From Zizania palustris (taxonomy: Eukaryota; Streptophyta; Magnoliopsida; Poales; Poaceae), in NCBI GenBank assembly GCA_019279435.1, contig JAAALK010002060.1:124001-188000 (forward strand): a stretch of 64,000 bases of DNA, written 5' to 3'. The position numbers and the translations under genes were made by a program. Below are positions 21,550-32,753 of this stretch, one piece after another. The notes below the pieces were generated by a model. That model searched no databases. It saw only the letters and a list, made by a program, of their open reading frames with translations, and was not told the origin of the DNA. The first letter of the stretch is position 1. Every line of letters starts with the position of its first letter.

Positions 21550-23355
21550 AGAATTCAGAAACTAGAATACAACAGCTTCTTAAGATTCTCACTAGACATA
21601 TACTTATACCAATTAGCTACTAATTAAGAATCTTCGGTAGGCACAAACACACAATAATTTGGTGCGATTAACACCAGTGGATTAGGGAATTCATCCAAAT
21701 ATATACACAATTCATCAAAAAAATCACAACACATTTGTGCATTTCATTTCCCCTGTTTTAAACATTCACAATTTAAGAACAATATGACTCATGCGAGTGC
21801 AGTGTTGTGCACTCTGATCTGTTGTCAAAATTTTCAGAGATTTTTTCAGGGCATTTTGTACACTTTAATTTTCCTACTTTCATTATTAGAAACTTGTGTG
21901 AGACAAGAAAGGGGGACAGCTAATTAATGAGTGTTTTGGGGGTGATTAGTTGGGTGATTAGGAGTGTGGTTAGTGATGAAAGGGTGGCAATGCAGAGAAT
22001 CCAGTGTGCTCCTGCGCTGGCACAGCTCTTCCCCTGTCTCTCTATGAGAGCCCCCCCAACTCCAACCACCCGGTTCCGATACCGATACCGATACTGATAT
22101 CGATACTGGTTATATTCAGAAAGTCGATTGTCGTGATAATCGGTTCGGTTAGAATCAAAACTAATCTATTTAGTGATTATTGGATCGATTTATATAAACC
22201 GTGTTCTACGGTGAGATGGTCAAAAGATCGTGATAACTGATCAATTATCGTGGTGGTTTGTGGATATTGTATATCCATGCATGCTATGTGTTACTCCTCC
22301 ACTACTCCTCTCTCCCAATCATATATGTAATATTAGTTGCAATGTCAAATATATTAAAAAGAGACATTGGGATTACAATAATAGAAGCCATGGGAATATA
22401 AGTATATATATATATATATATATATAAATGGACCTTTGTAATATATTTGCCAATGCAATTCTAGTACTAGTGATACATATATGTACAAATAAAGAAGAAG
22501 CTAAGAATATATACTCTAAAATAGTGATCCATTGGTTTGCTAGAAATTGTTTAATTTCATGGATTTGCTATATATAATTAATTCCGAGTGCGATAAAATG
22601 TAGCGGAAAATAAGTAGGCAAAAATGGCAAGTCGCGTTTTTGATTAATTAAGTTGATAGAAATGGTCATTGAAGAAAAGAAACTAATAATGGAGATTTGG
22701 TATACATCAACCTTCCACCTTCCCAACCACACACATACACCACATACATCCTCAAGCTAGCTTAGCTTGCTACCATATATATATGTGTGTGATGTGCCAA
22801 TTGCCATGCTCTTCAACTGCATTCAATACTAATGAAACATGTGAACACATACACTTCGCTTTCTGAGTGATAGATCCATCTTCAAAGTTTTAATTAAGTA
22901 GGCATTCCTTTTCGTTAGCCAAAGATCTCCACGTGATATATAGTTCATGGCTAGACTTCATGGATTTCATGGTTACCAAGTGATGATCAAATTTTCTTTT
23001 TTTGCAAAATATACTTTTGGTAATCTCCATTGGTAGCTAAAAGTCCAATTCTATATCTATATTGTGAAACGCAATTATTACAAAATTTATAAATAAACTA
23101 AAATCCAGAAGCTAGAAAACATCAGCTACACTTCCTTAAATTCTTGATCATCGCCTAGATACTCACCCATTGCTTTTCATAATTTGAAGCTCCCTAAAAC
23201 AGGCCCTAAACATAAGTCACCCTTTTTAGATTAGTTCTCTCTCTAAATATAAGTCGTTTTGGCGTTTGCTTCTTTTCTCTAAATGTTTAAATAAGAGTCA
23301 GATAATATGATACTAAACTTTTAGATATCCCTAGCTAGCTTAGCTAGCACACTGA

Positions 23356-23471
23356 CACTACAAGAGATATATTCCGAGCGGAGTTGGATCCCCTTTAACT
23401 TCCGTCGGCCATAATCAAAAGCCGACAGAAGTTAATTTAGTCGACGAAAATTTCCTGTTTTCTTGTATCAC
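23356..23471. mobile_element. Small CACTA-like remnant
   Basis: It begins CACTACAAGAGATAT and ends TTTTCTTGTATCAC, an imperfect inverse of the usual CACTACAAGAAAA terminus. The interior contains CTTCCGTCGGC and GCCGACAGAAG in inverted order. It is noncoding. Confidence 0.55.
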
Positions 23472-23973
23472 AGTCGCAACAAAACAGAAGATGCATGCAT
23501 GGAATATGAAATATCCCAACAGATCAACAGAAGATGCATCGAATGACTCAAAGTAAAGATTGATTTATCAGCTGTCATTAATTATGCAAGTGCATCTCTT
23601 GGAAGTAAATGTCAGGTGTTTGAGAGAGCATGGTTGCACATGCAGCTTAGTTTAATACTTTATCAGCTGGGTGTAAACTTCATCAACTGCCCTAGCTAAA
23701 TCTCAGAAGCATACACATGCAATGCAAGCTAAGCTGCTGCATGCTAGCTAGATGGATACAATTCACCCACCCTAGTGGCATTATATATATATACTCTCTC
23801 TGAAACAGTTGAGCATCACTTCATTGTGACTAGTATTCTTCCATCTCTACTCTCTAGATTGTCAACAACCAGAAAAAATCAATATATACTAATTATCTTG
23901 CAGTTGAGCTAATTAGGGCATCACTACCAGGGCGGCTGTTGAAAACTTGGCATATACATGAAATCAGCTTTTA

Positions 23974-24182
23974 GGGTCTGTTTGTTTCAGCTTTTGACAG
24001 TTGTAGCTACTTCTAGAATCTGATGTGGAAACAAACGGTCTAGATTTTGGACCTAGATTGTAAGAATTAGTAGATATAGAATATAGAAATAAGCTAGAAT
24101 CCAGAAACCAGAAAACATCAGTTACTCGAACTAGCTCACTACTAAGAAACTTTAGCTGCTAGAAGCTGAAACAAACGGACAC
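23974..24182. mobile_element. Tourist-like MITE with TTA target duplication (209 bp)
   Basis: Terminal inverted repeats GGGTCTGTTTGTTTCAGC and GCTGAAACAAACGGACAC are flanked by TTA on both sides (23971-23973 and 24183-24185). That signature belongs to PIF/Harbinger-type MITEs. The whole element can fold into one long hairpin. Confidence 0.82.
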
Positions 24183-24235
24183 TTAGCATCATGTCACTTG
24201 TGAGTATATGTTATACATATACGTATAAGATACTA

Positions 24236-24269
<34 letters not shown>

Positions 24270-26007
24270 AATGTGTATTTCTATACGCTCCTCAATTTGA
24301 CCTTGTCTTGTTTATGCTAAATACAAAGAAGCAATTCATTCATGTTGCTTTCTTGCATGCTGAGCTAGCATGACCTAAGATTAATCCATCGGTTCCGTGC
24401 AACTTTCAGTAAGATATGTACTTATCTTGCAATGAGATAGAACTGGAGCTTTCATCTGAATATAATTAATTTGCAAGATTAGACTTATCTTCTAGCTAGC
24501 TCTTGCTAGTGTACATGCATGTCTGATGATCAATGGGGTGTTGTTGCAGAAGAAAAAGGCACACATGTTGGTTGTGTGCTGTAGTACTAACACTGGTGTG
24601 TGCTGCAGGTTGCTGATCAACCAAGTTGGATAATTAGCAGGGCCACCAACTAATTTAATTATGATTTAAGAAAGGAGAGGGAGGTGTGAGGTGAGGCAGT
24701 GAGAGCAGCAGCTAGCTAGCTGAGCATGAGCTGCATGCAGCAGTGGTAGTGGAGTGGAGTGCTTCACACTCTCAGCAAAGTGGACTTCACTTCCAGTGGC
24801 ATTAAAGCAGCAGCAGCTAGCTAGCCACACTCTCCAGTAGTTAGAGGTCGTTGGAACCTACTGCCTTGTGGGGCCCACGACTAACTGCCCCCTCCACCAT
24901 CAAAATGCTATGTACACACACTGTTACACCAGCTTGACCCAACTGGGCAGCCATGGCTTAGTTTGTGAGAGAGAGCTCATCAGAAAAAGGTTGCAGTACA
25001 CATGCACTTTGTGGTGTGGCATTGAATATTTTAGGCATGTCTCTGTTATACCAAAAGGTTAGTGTAGCTAGACTTAAGCTCAAGTGGTTAGTGGCAGTAC
25101 AATGTGATCAGCCTTGTTGACTCCTTGAAAAGACATTTTAATTAGTGGCACAATTGTTGTTAATTACAATTGCAGATAGGAGGATCAGGTATATATTGTT
25201 ATTATGCTTTCAGTTTTTTTGTTGATCTGATAAGATTCAAGAATCATCTCGGTTTACAAGCTAGGTTGAATTACATATAGGCACCGCATTAAAAGAATTT
25301 TCTTTTCGACTTAAAGAAAGGTGTGAAGTTGTGTACAAAGATGACTATGTATTAAATTGTGCAATATAATACAATATATTTGTGCCCTAATGCATGTACA
25401 ACTTTCGTTTGAAGGCGGCGACCGATTGATAGGCAAGATTTTGTAACGTTGAATGCAACCCATCCACCCAAAACAGCCCCGCCATGACAATATATTTCCA
25501 TATTTTAAAGCACAAACGTTATGCAAAATTCACCGACAATTGAAACGACAACATTTACCACTATACAAAATTCACGACCGGCGATTGAAACCACGATAAT
25601 ATTAACGTCGCGCGAAATGACTAGAGGTGTGCCCCCTAGTTCATTTCTAGCAGGCCCTATCATTCCTTTTTGTTGTTCCTATCTTGATAAGGTCCGTTTA
25701 CTTGGATCAAATTGTTGATTGGAAATGGATGGATGGCAATGGCAATTGCAAGTGGGCAGAAGAAAAGGCCATGAGCTCACAGGGTGCATGAGGCATTATG
25801 AGTTATGACAAGGCCGGCCACCTTGTGCCGTGCCATGGCAACCAAGTGATCCCCCTTATTAGCTGATGAAAGCTCTGCTTTGGAGTGCTGATAGCTTCAC
25901 CTCTACCTTGATTATGTGAACATTCCACTGACAATTTATTTTTATCTATTTAAATGTGTACCTTGAAAAAGAATTTATTTTTAGCCGTTTTAATTTGTAT
26001 CTTCTTA

Positions 26008-26670
26008 TCTATACTACTTTAAAAAACTACTGGTGGTTAGTCTGCCACCAAAACTTTCTATAGTTTCGGTTTCGTTCGTCTCTATTTACATGATGTTCTT
26101 TTAATATTATAATTTTTCCTGTTATAACGCGTGTGAACTTAGCTAGTATATCTTAATTTATAAATCAACAAGTTTTATTTCTTCAATGTATTTTATATGT
26201 CTCTTACATATCATTTTACAATAATATTACTTTATTATTATTATGAATACTACTTTAAAAGAAACTAGTGGTAGTGAGTCTGTCGCCACCACGACTCTTT
26301 CTCACGGTAAATCAAAATCTTTCGGCTTCAGTTTCGTTCATCTCTATTTATATGATGTTCTTTTAATATTTTATTTTTTCCCGTTGCAACGTATGGACAC
26401 TTAGCTAGTATATCTTAATTTATAAATCAACAAGTTTTATTTCTTCAATGTATTTTATATGTCTCTTACATATCATTTTACAATAATATTACTTTATTAT
26501 TATTATGAATACTACTTTAAAAGAAACTAGTGGTAGTGAGGCTGTCGCCACCACGACTCTTTCTCACGGTAAATCAAAATCTTTCGGCTTCAGTTTCGTT
26601 CATCTCTATTTATATGATGTTCTTTTAATATTTTATTTTTTCCCGTTGCAACGTATGGACACTTAGCTAG
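26008..26670 (+). mobile_element. Three tandem non-autonomous Helitron-like units
   Basis: Unit 1 (26008-26146) starts TCTATACTACTTTAAAA and ends with CTAG before T, the Helitron pattern seen in rice. Two more copies of the head (ACTACTTTAAAAGAAACT) and tail (CCGTTGCAACG...CTAG at 26405-26408 and 26667-26670) follow with a period of 262 bp. The second and third repeats also include the same AT-rich flank of about 105 bp, so the flank was duplicated with the element. There are no coding frames. Confidence 0.7.
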
Positions 26671-26845
26671 TATATCTTAATTTATAAATCAACAAGTTTT
26701 AATTCTTCAATGTATTTTATATGTCTCTTACATATCATTTTACAATGTTATTTTTTATTAATAAGGAACACTTGTTGTTTTACTCTCATACTGATTTATT
26801 GATTTTATTTTAAACTTCAAGTTTTTTTGAAACATGGAACTGGTA

Positions 26846-27138
26846 GAATTTTTTTAAATAATATATTTTTTTAAAAAAATCAAATTTGTATGCCGATTTC
26901 AAAAAAATTATAAAACTAACAGGCGGCCGACTGGATGCCGACTACGCCATGTCAGCCGACTGGTCAGGTTTTGCCACGTCAGCATCAGTCGGCACTTCAA
27001 GTGTCGACTGGTGATGACATGGCGTAGTCGGCACCAGTCGACATTTGAAGTGCCGAACTGCATGTTACTTTTGCAATTTTTTGAACTTGCATACAAATTT
27101 GAAATTTTTTAAAAAATATTATTTCTTTTAAAAAAATC
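26846..27138. mobile_element. Mutator-type foldback element A (293 bp)
   Basis: It is flanked by a perfect 9-bp target duplication, GAACTGGTA (26837-26845 and 27139-27147). The AT-rich inverted arms start G-A-T7-like on both sides and share CAAATTTGTATGC. The core is an imperfect palindrome built of GCCGACTGG / GTCGGCACTTCAAGT words; for example GCCGACTACGCCATGTCA pairs with a stretch near 27010-27030. It is noncoding and ends 700 bp upstream of the first DUF594 gene. Confidence 0.85.
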
Positions 27139-27756
27139 GAACTGGTAAGCTAGTAATAATCAATTGGTTGGTTTTGTATAAAAAACCATGTTATTATTAA
27201 GCATTTATTAACATGTCAGCTACCCCCAGGTATAAATTGTGTTTACATAGTTTTATTAACAATGTGGGCCCTTTCTGGTTGTCCAGGCCCAACCCAGCCC
27301 ATTCACGGCCCACATAACATGTTCATCTCGCCAAGAACTCTGTTAATTTCTCGCCGGAGTCAACGCCTCGTCGGAGGTGGCTGGCCGCCGTCGTCCTGTC
27401 GCCGTCGCAAAATTAAAAGTACCAAAACTTTCTGTTCCATTGTTAATTAGTAGCAGATGAACACGATGCATGAGACGGGAGTTGTGCTTCATTGCTTTCC
27501 TCGCTTGTTTTTTCTTTCGTTTTTTTTTCCTTCTGGGTTCACGTGGTAGTGAAGTGAACTCTTGGATGAGATCATGGCAGGTAAAATTTTATGGATAAAT
27601 TGGATGTGATGTGATCTCGATCGATTCTCGATCTAAGTAGATAGCATGGCTCGGGGTTTCAGATAGGAATCAGTTTGTGAAAACCACGTGTAGCTGGAGA
27701 TTCAGCTGGCAGCTGGCTGGCTAGCTACCACATGTAGTAGTGGAGCTGTACTCTTG

Positions 27757-27788
27757 TACTCACTCTCACTCTCACTCTCACTCTCACT
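27757..27788 (+). repeat. (CTCACT)n hexanucleotide repeat in the 5' flank of DUF594 gene 1
   Basis: Five or so CTCACT units end about 50 bp upstream of the ATG, probably within the 5' leader. The sister genes have only a short CTCACAGTCTCACT or CTCTCTCAGTC at the same place, so the repeat expanded in this copy. Confidence 0.8.
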
Positions 27789-27837
27789 GTGTAGCTAGAG
27801 CTCGATCGGTGGAGAGGAGCAAGCTAGGTAGCCAGCA

Positions 27838-30093
27838 ATGGCGGGAGAGCAGTGGGTGATGGACATCATATGGCATTCGATGGTGCTCGCCTTGAACGCG
27901 GTGGGGGATGTGTTGAGCAACTTCTCGACGGAGATCCTGCTCGGCACAAGCTTCGTGTTGCAGCTGGTGCTCGCACTGACCGCCGGGTTCCGGTGGCGCT
28001 GCGCGGCGTCCGGCGCGCTGCGGTACGTCATCTGGCTCTCCTACGTCGGGGCTGAGTTCGTGGCGACCACGGCGCTCGGCCACCTCTCCATCCGCGGCAC
28101 CTCCGGCAAGCGCCGGCTCGTCGCGTTCTGGGCGCCCTTCTTCCTCCTGCACCTGGGCGGCCCCGACAGCATCACCGCCTTCGACCTCGAGGACACCCAG
28201 CTGTCTGGGCGCTACGTGATGGAGCTCATCCTGCGGGTCGTCGGAGCAGTCTACATCATGTACAAGTCCATTTCTGGCAGCTGGACCTTGATTCCGGCGG
28301 CCTGGCTGATGTTCTTCGTCGGCCTCGCCAAGTACGTGGAGAGGACGTTGGCGCTGCACCGCGCCAACCTGGAACACGTCCGGGGATCCATAGAGAAGAA
28401 GCACCAGCGCCGCCGCCACAGAAGCAGCTTGGAAGGTGACAGGGACAGCCGCCATCGACCACCACCCAAGCTCACATTCGACGGCCATGACGACGACGCC
28501 TCCCTTGTGATGAAGGCCCACTCACTGTTCCACATCTGCAAGAACTCCATCGTCGACTCGGCCGTGGACACGGAATCGGACACCGACCCCGCCGTTGCTC
28601 TGACCAAGGAGACCCTGTTCCAGCTCGACTGGAAGCAGCTGTGCAGGGTGATGGAGATGGAGCTCTCGCTCATGTACGACTTCCTCTACACCAAGGCCGA
28701 CGTGATCCACACATGGCACGGCTACTGCATCCGCGCCATATCGCCGGCGGCCACCGCCGTCTCGCTGGTTCTGGTAGAGTTCAGCAACAAGAGCGGCCGC
28801 CACCAGCGATCGGACGTCGTCATTACCCGCGTCCTGCTGGTCGCCACCTTCGTCCTGGAGACGGCGTCGCTGCTCCGGGCTGTCGCCTCGACATGGACCG
28901 GCTTCTTGCTGCAAAAAAAGGTGCATCTCGGTTGGATTCGCCATGAAATCCTCTGCAAAAGCCGGTGGGATCGCTTCCATCGACTGCTCGCGTTCTTTGG
29001 CCGTCTCGTCAAGACGCAAGATCACCGGAGGTGGTCGGGCAAAATGGGGCAGCTCAACATGCTGCGGCTCATCACCCGCGAGCGACAGCGGTCGGGGCAA
29101 AATCCGAGCGACGACTCCATCGTGATCGACCCAGGTGTCAAGGAGCTGGTGTTCAAGAGCGTGAAGGATCATCTGCTTCAACTGAGGAAACGGATGAAGA
29201 GTGAGATGGCAATTTCGGGATCGGCGGCGCCGCGGCCGGAGAGGGGTCAGCAGGCGCTGAACAACCACAACTTGCGATCGGAGCTCCGGTGGAGCCTCGG
29301 CGACGACCTCCAGATTGGCATCCTCACATGGCACATCGGCACCGACATCTACCTCTTCCTCTCCGGCAAGGCCAAGGCCGAGGCCATGGAAAGCACCAAG
29401 GTATCACGCAAGGTGGACGCAATCAAGAAGATGTCCAACTACATGATTTACCTCCTCGCCAAGCATCCGGAGATGATACCTGGCCTGGTCACCCGCAAGC
29501 TGTTTGAACTGACCTGCGACGATTTGGCCCGGATTTGGTCCAAACATCGCCCACCACCAGCCGCCGACAATAACGACGTGGAGTCGTCGTCGTCGTCGTC
29601 TCCTTCTTCCTACTCCTCCCCGAGCTTCATGCTGCGCAACCGGTGGCGAATTTCTCCGAAATGTACATCATCAGGCCGAATCGGGGAGCCGGAGGAGCTT
29701 GCCAAGATGCTCAAAGATGATTGGGAAGGCTCCACCAACCTTATCAACTCGTACGATCTCTCCCGCGGAATTGAGCTCGCCGTGGCACTGCTCAAGCTGG
29801 ATGAAACGAGGGTGTTCAACCTGGAAAAGCAGCAGGAGGCGAGCATTGTGGATGTGATCCTCCAGGTGTGGGTGGACATGCTGCTCTACTCGGGCTACCG
29901 GTGCAGCAAGGAGTCCCACGCCAAGCGGCTGAGCTATGGTGGCGAGTTGACCACCATCATGTGGCTCATGGCGGAGCACGTCGGGCTGTTCATCGTCGGC
30001 AAAACCGTCAAGGGAAGTGAAGAGAAGAACTGGAAGAGGAGGAGGACTGAAGCTAAGGGGATGATGTCCTACAACAATTACAAACCAACCTAA
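27838..30093 (+). CDS. DUF4220/DUF594 membrane protein, tandem copy 1 (intact)
   Basis: Single-exon gene, 751 aa, function unknown. The N-terminal half is DUF4220-like: hydrophobic segments at about residues 34-50, 65-85 and 95-106, the family motif FWAPFFLLHLGGPDSITAFD (97-116), and hydrophobic stretches at 125-142 and 150-165. A basic linker (KKHQRRRHR) follows, then another membrane pair after HGYCIRAISPAATAV. A poly-Ser run lies at about 582-597. The C-terminus is DUF594-like, with CSKESHAKRLSYGGELTT and MWLMAEHVGLF. A membrane location is predicted. The start is shared by all three copies, in a conserved leader (AAGCTAGGTAGCCAGCAATG). Large stretches are nearly identical to copy 2, pointing to recent duplication or gene conversion. 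In grasses this family forms large tandem arrays (recalled knowledge). Confidence 0.93.
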   Translation: MAGEQWVMDIIWHSMVLALNAVGDVLSNFSTEILLGTSFVLQLVLALTAGFRWRCAASGALRYVIWLSYVGAEFVATTALGHLSIRGTSGKRRLVAFWAPFFLLHLGGPDSITAFDLEDTQLSGRYVMELILRVVGAVYIMYKSISGSWTLIPAAWLMFFVGLAKYVERTLALHRANLEHVRGSIEKKHQRRRHRSSLEGDRDSRHRPPPKLTFDGHDDDASLVMKAHSLFHICKNSIVDSAVDTESDTDPAVALTKETLFQLDWKQLCRVMEMELSLMYDFLYTKADVIHTWHGYCIRAISPAATAVSLVLVEFSNKSGRHQRSDVVITRVLLVATFVLETASLLRAVASTWTGFLLQKKVHLGWIRHEILCKSRWDRFHRLLAFFGRLVKTQDHRRWSGKMGQLNMLRLITRERQRSGQNPSDDSIVIDPGVKELVFKSVKDHLLQLRKRMKSEMAISGSAAPRPERGQQALNNHNLRSELRWSLGDDLQIGILTWHIGTDIYLFLSGKAKAEAMESTKVSRKVDAIKKMSNYMIYLLAKHPEMIPGLVTRKLFELTCDDLARIWSKHRPPPAADNNDVESSSSSSPSSYSSPSFMLRNRWRISPKCTSSGRIGEPEELAKMLKDDWEGSTNLINSYDLSRGIELAVALLKLDETRVFNLEKQQEASIVDVILQVWVDMLLYSGYRCSKESHAKRLSYGGELTTIMWLMAEHVGLFIVGKTVKGSEEKNWKRRRTEAKGMMSYNNYKPT

Positions 30094-31477
30094 ATTCTTT
30101 AATTTCCCGCCATCAATCGCCGATCGAAGCGGCTTTTTACATCAATTGGTTTTACAACTTATTTGTTTCCGGAGTGATATATTGCATATCAATTAATTTT
30201 ATTTTCGATTTTTTTCACGACTAATTCATGGAGAAGACCCTTCATGACCCAGATATTATCTTAGACAATTCATTTTTATAAGTGGGTATTTATGATGCTA
30301 GATATATATTTTAAGAAGGTAAGATCTCAAAACAATCTTAACACTGATTATATTTAATTAAATAAATAGAATTTTAATTTAATTTGTAGTGACCTACTAC
30401 ACTTATAGGTGACGAAATGGACCGGATCTGATGGGCAGACTACGTCTTTAGTGCTAGTGCCAACACGACACTAGGTGTCGTGTACTGTCTAGGCCGACAC
30501 ATCAGCCCATGGTTCAGGACTAGCATGGCACGACTATTTGGGACAGCCTAACGGCAGCACGACTGCTCCCCTAACGGCAGCGCTGCTGCTCCTGCCCCTA
30601 GTCGTTCCATCTATTCTCTCCCATTCCCAACTGTCTAATCCATCGCTTGATCTAGTATAAAACCCACTGCACCACGTTGTGATCGAGTCCCCCAAAACCC
30701 TAGTTCATTTCCCCCACCCCTTGGTTCCCTTGCCTTTAGCGCCTCCACTTGAATACTTATGTCTCGCTCTCTGCAGATTTGCCTTCTCTAGATCTACGTG
30801 CTATCGTTAGCTGATCGTCAGCCCTCCTTGCCTCGTCATCATCCTCTCTTGTAGGTTTGATCCGCTTCCTTCCTATTCTCCTCCCCGACTCCACCATCCC
30901 CCCTCTATCTTTTGTGTCGTTAGTCAATCTAGTGTCTACGGGTTGTGGCTTGACACCTAAAGGTGGATTTTCCGTGGTGGTGCTCATATTCCTCTCTAGC
31001 GGCTATTGCGCCAGGTACCAACACGGCTACTCTTACTCTTACCCACTCCCGTGTTCCCTCCTCATCTCCATCTTGCGCACTGTTGATCGATTTGGTGGTG
31101 GCATGTCTAGTGTGGGTGTCATGGTTGTGGTCATTTCCACGGTGTCTTCGTCATCTCCGACAGCCATTGCAGAAGGTACTTGTGAACCGACTAACTGACA
31201 CCTCCCCATTCTCTGGTCAGTGCGGTCCCCCACCCCAATCGTAGAATACGATTGGAACATGAAGAATGAAGCGAGAAAAAAAAGAAAATATAAGATCACC
31301 TACTATCTTTTAGGATACAATAGATCATCATATTTAAATCCCAACCATTAAATTTCATAGAATAAACTGTTTACATTAATTTCAGGATACCATAAAATTT
31401 TTCTTTTATAAACCATCTGATCACAAATGATCTATCATTATTGATATATCACGCATTGCTACTTCATGCCTGCCAAC
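30094..31477. other. Spacer between DUF594 copies 1 and 2 with a promoter-like GC-rich segment
   Basis: The first 100 bp match the 3' flank of copy 2 (TTTACAACTT, GAGTGATATATTGCATAT). About 30640-30720 looks like a plant promoter and leader, with TATAAAAC near 30656 and then CCAAAACCCTAGTTCATTTC. A weakly open CT-rich region follows to about 31240 without recognisable domains. It could be a captured gene fragment or an LTR remnant. I cannot assign it. Confidence 0.4.
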
Positions 31478-31796
31478 GATTTTTTAAATACTATTTTTTA
31501 AAAAAAACAAATTTGTATGTCCGTTTGAAAAATTTGCAAAAGTAGCATGCGGTCGGTACTTGAAGTACCGACTGGATGCCACATTAGCTCCAGTCGGCAC
31601 TTCAAGTGCCGATTGGAGTTGACATGACAGAATCTGATAGGAGTCAGCATCCAGTCGATACTTGAAGTGCCTACTGAAGCTGACGTGGCCCTAGTAGGCA
31701 TTCGACACTTCAAGTATCGATCGCATGCTACTTCTGCAATTTTTTGAAACTGGTATACATATTTGAATTTTTTTAAAAAAAATATTTAAAAAAATC
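31478..31796. mobile_element. Mutator-type foldback element B (319 bp)
   Basis: It is flanked by a 9-bp target duplication with one mismatch (CCTGCCAAC at 31469-31477, CCCGCCAAC at 31797-31805). The arms begin GATTTTTTAAA and end TTTAAAAAAATC. Inside are CAAATTTGTATG and its inverse. The core is made of repeated, mutually inverted words such as GTCGGCACTTCAAGTGCCGA and GGTACTTGAAGTACCGAC. It is the same class as element A. It lies between DUF594 copies 1 and 2. Confidence 0.83.
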
Positions 31797-32190
31797 CCCG
31801 CCAACTAACCTAACTAATCACACATTGCTAATTAACTCATGCATGCCCGCCAAATGACCTAACTACGGATGTCAGTCGCATCCGCTTTGCTTGAAGTATT
31901 AAGATTAAGTTCACACGTAAGACAAACACAGAGGAATTGATTCCAATCTCTCGACGCGACGACACATGAACCAGATATAATAGTCATCAGACTAATTGTT
32001 TCCTCAATGCACTTCAAAAGGTGCCTGTCAATTGCCATACTTTAAACAGAAGGTTCCTCTCTAGTGTCATTAGTTAAACATTAGCAAGATCTCTTACTCA
32101 CCATTCTATCAATCTTTGTTGGTTACAAAGAGTATAGTTATATGGAGCTGGATGTGGAGTGGCTAGCTAGCTATGTAACGACCGTGAGTT

Positions 32191-32512
32191 CGGGCATGTT
32201 TGTTTCGGCTTCTAACAACTAGAGATTCTCAGTAGCTAGCTAGTCTGAGTAGCCGGTGTTTTCCAACTTCTAGATTCTAGTTTAATTCTAGATTCTGCAA
32301 CCACTGATTCTCACGTTTCAGCTTCTAGTAACTAGCTAGAGATTCTTAGTAGCTAGCTAATCTAAGTAGCTGATGTTTTTTAGCTTTTAGATTCTAGTTC
32401 AATTTCAGATTCTACAGCTACTGATTCTCACAATCTGAATTTGGACCGTTTGTTTCCGCATCAGATTTTAGAAGTAGTTGCAGCTGTCAGAAGCTGAAAC
32501 AAACAAGCCATT
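32191..32512. mobile_element. Tourist-like hairpin MITE, compound (about 320 bp)
   Basis: The left end GGGCATGTTTGTTTCGGC pairs with the right end GCTGAAACAAACAAGCC. The 5' arm is repeated internally (GATTCTCAGTAGCTAGCTAG near 32231 and GATTCTTAGTAGCTAGCTA near 32341), so it is either two nested copies or a partial duplication. It ends about 240 bp upstream of DUF594 copy 2. Confidence 0.7.
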
Positions 32513-32753
32513 TGTTCGTCCGATTAAGCTCTGCATCCAGTTTTATCATGAAATTAAAGTACTGTTAATTGATCACAAAAAACATCAGGACATATATATA
32601 TATATATATATTATATCGTTGTTCTTGTTGCGTTGACATTTCACCAATCGAGTTCATGCTTGTAGTCGAGCTGTACTAGCTCTCACAGTCTCACTGCACT
32701 GTGTAGCTAGAGCTAGCTCGATCGGTGGAGAGGAGCAAGCTAGGTAGCCAACA

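Larger units (their letters stand above)
20307..26007. other. Intergenic interval downstream of the ZAT-type gene
   Basis: Contains a long CT tract, hairpin MITEs, a CACTA-like remnant, a hexanucleotide array of CCGATA units (about 22076-22110) and TA microsatellites (about 22404-22425 and 24240-24266). A degenerate hairpin relative lies at about 21058-21230. No open frame has recognisable domain content, and no tRNA-like fold was noticed. Confidence 0.6.
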
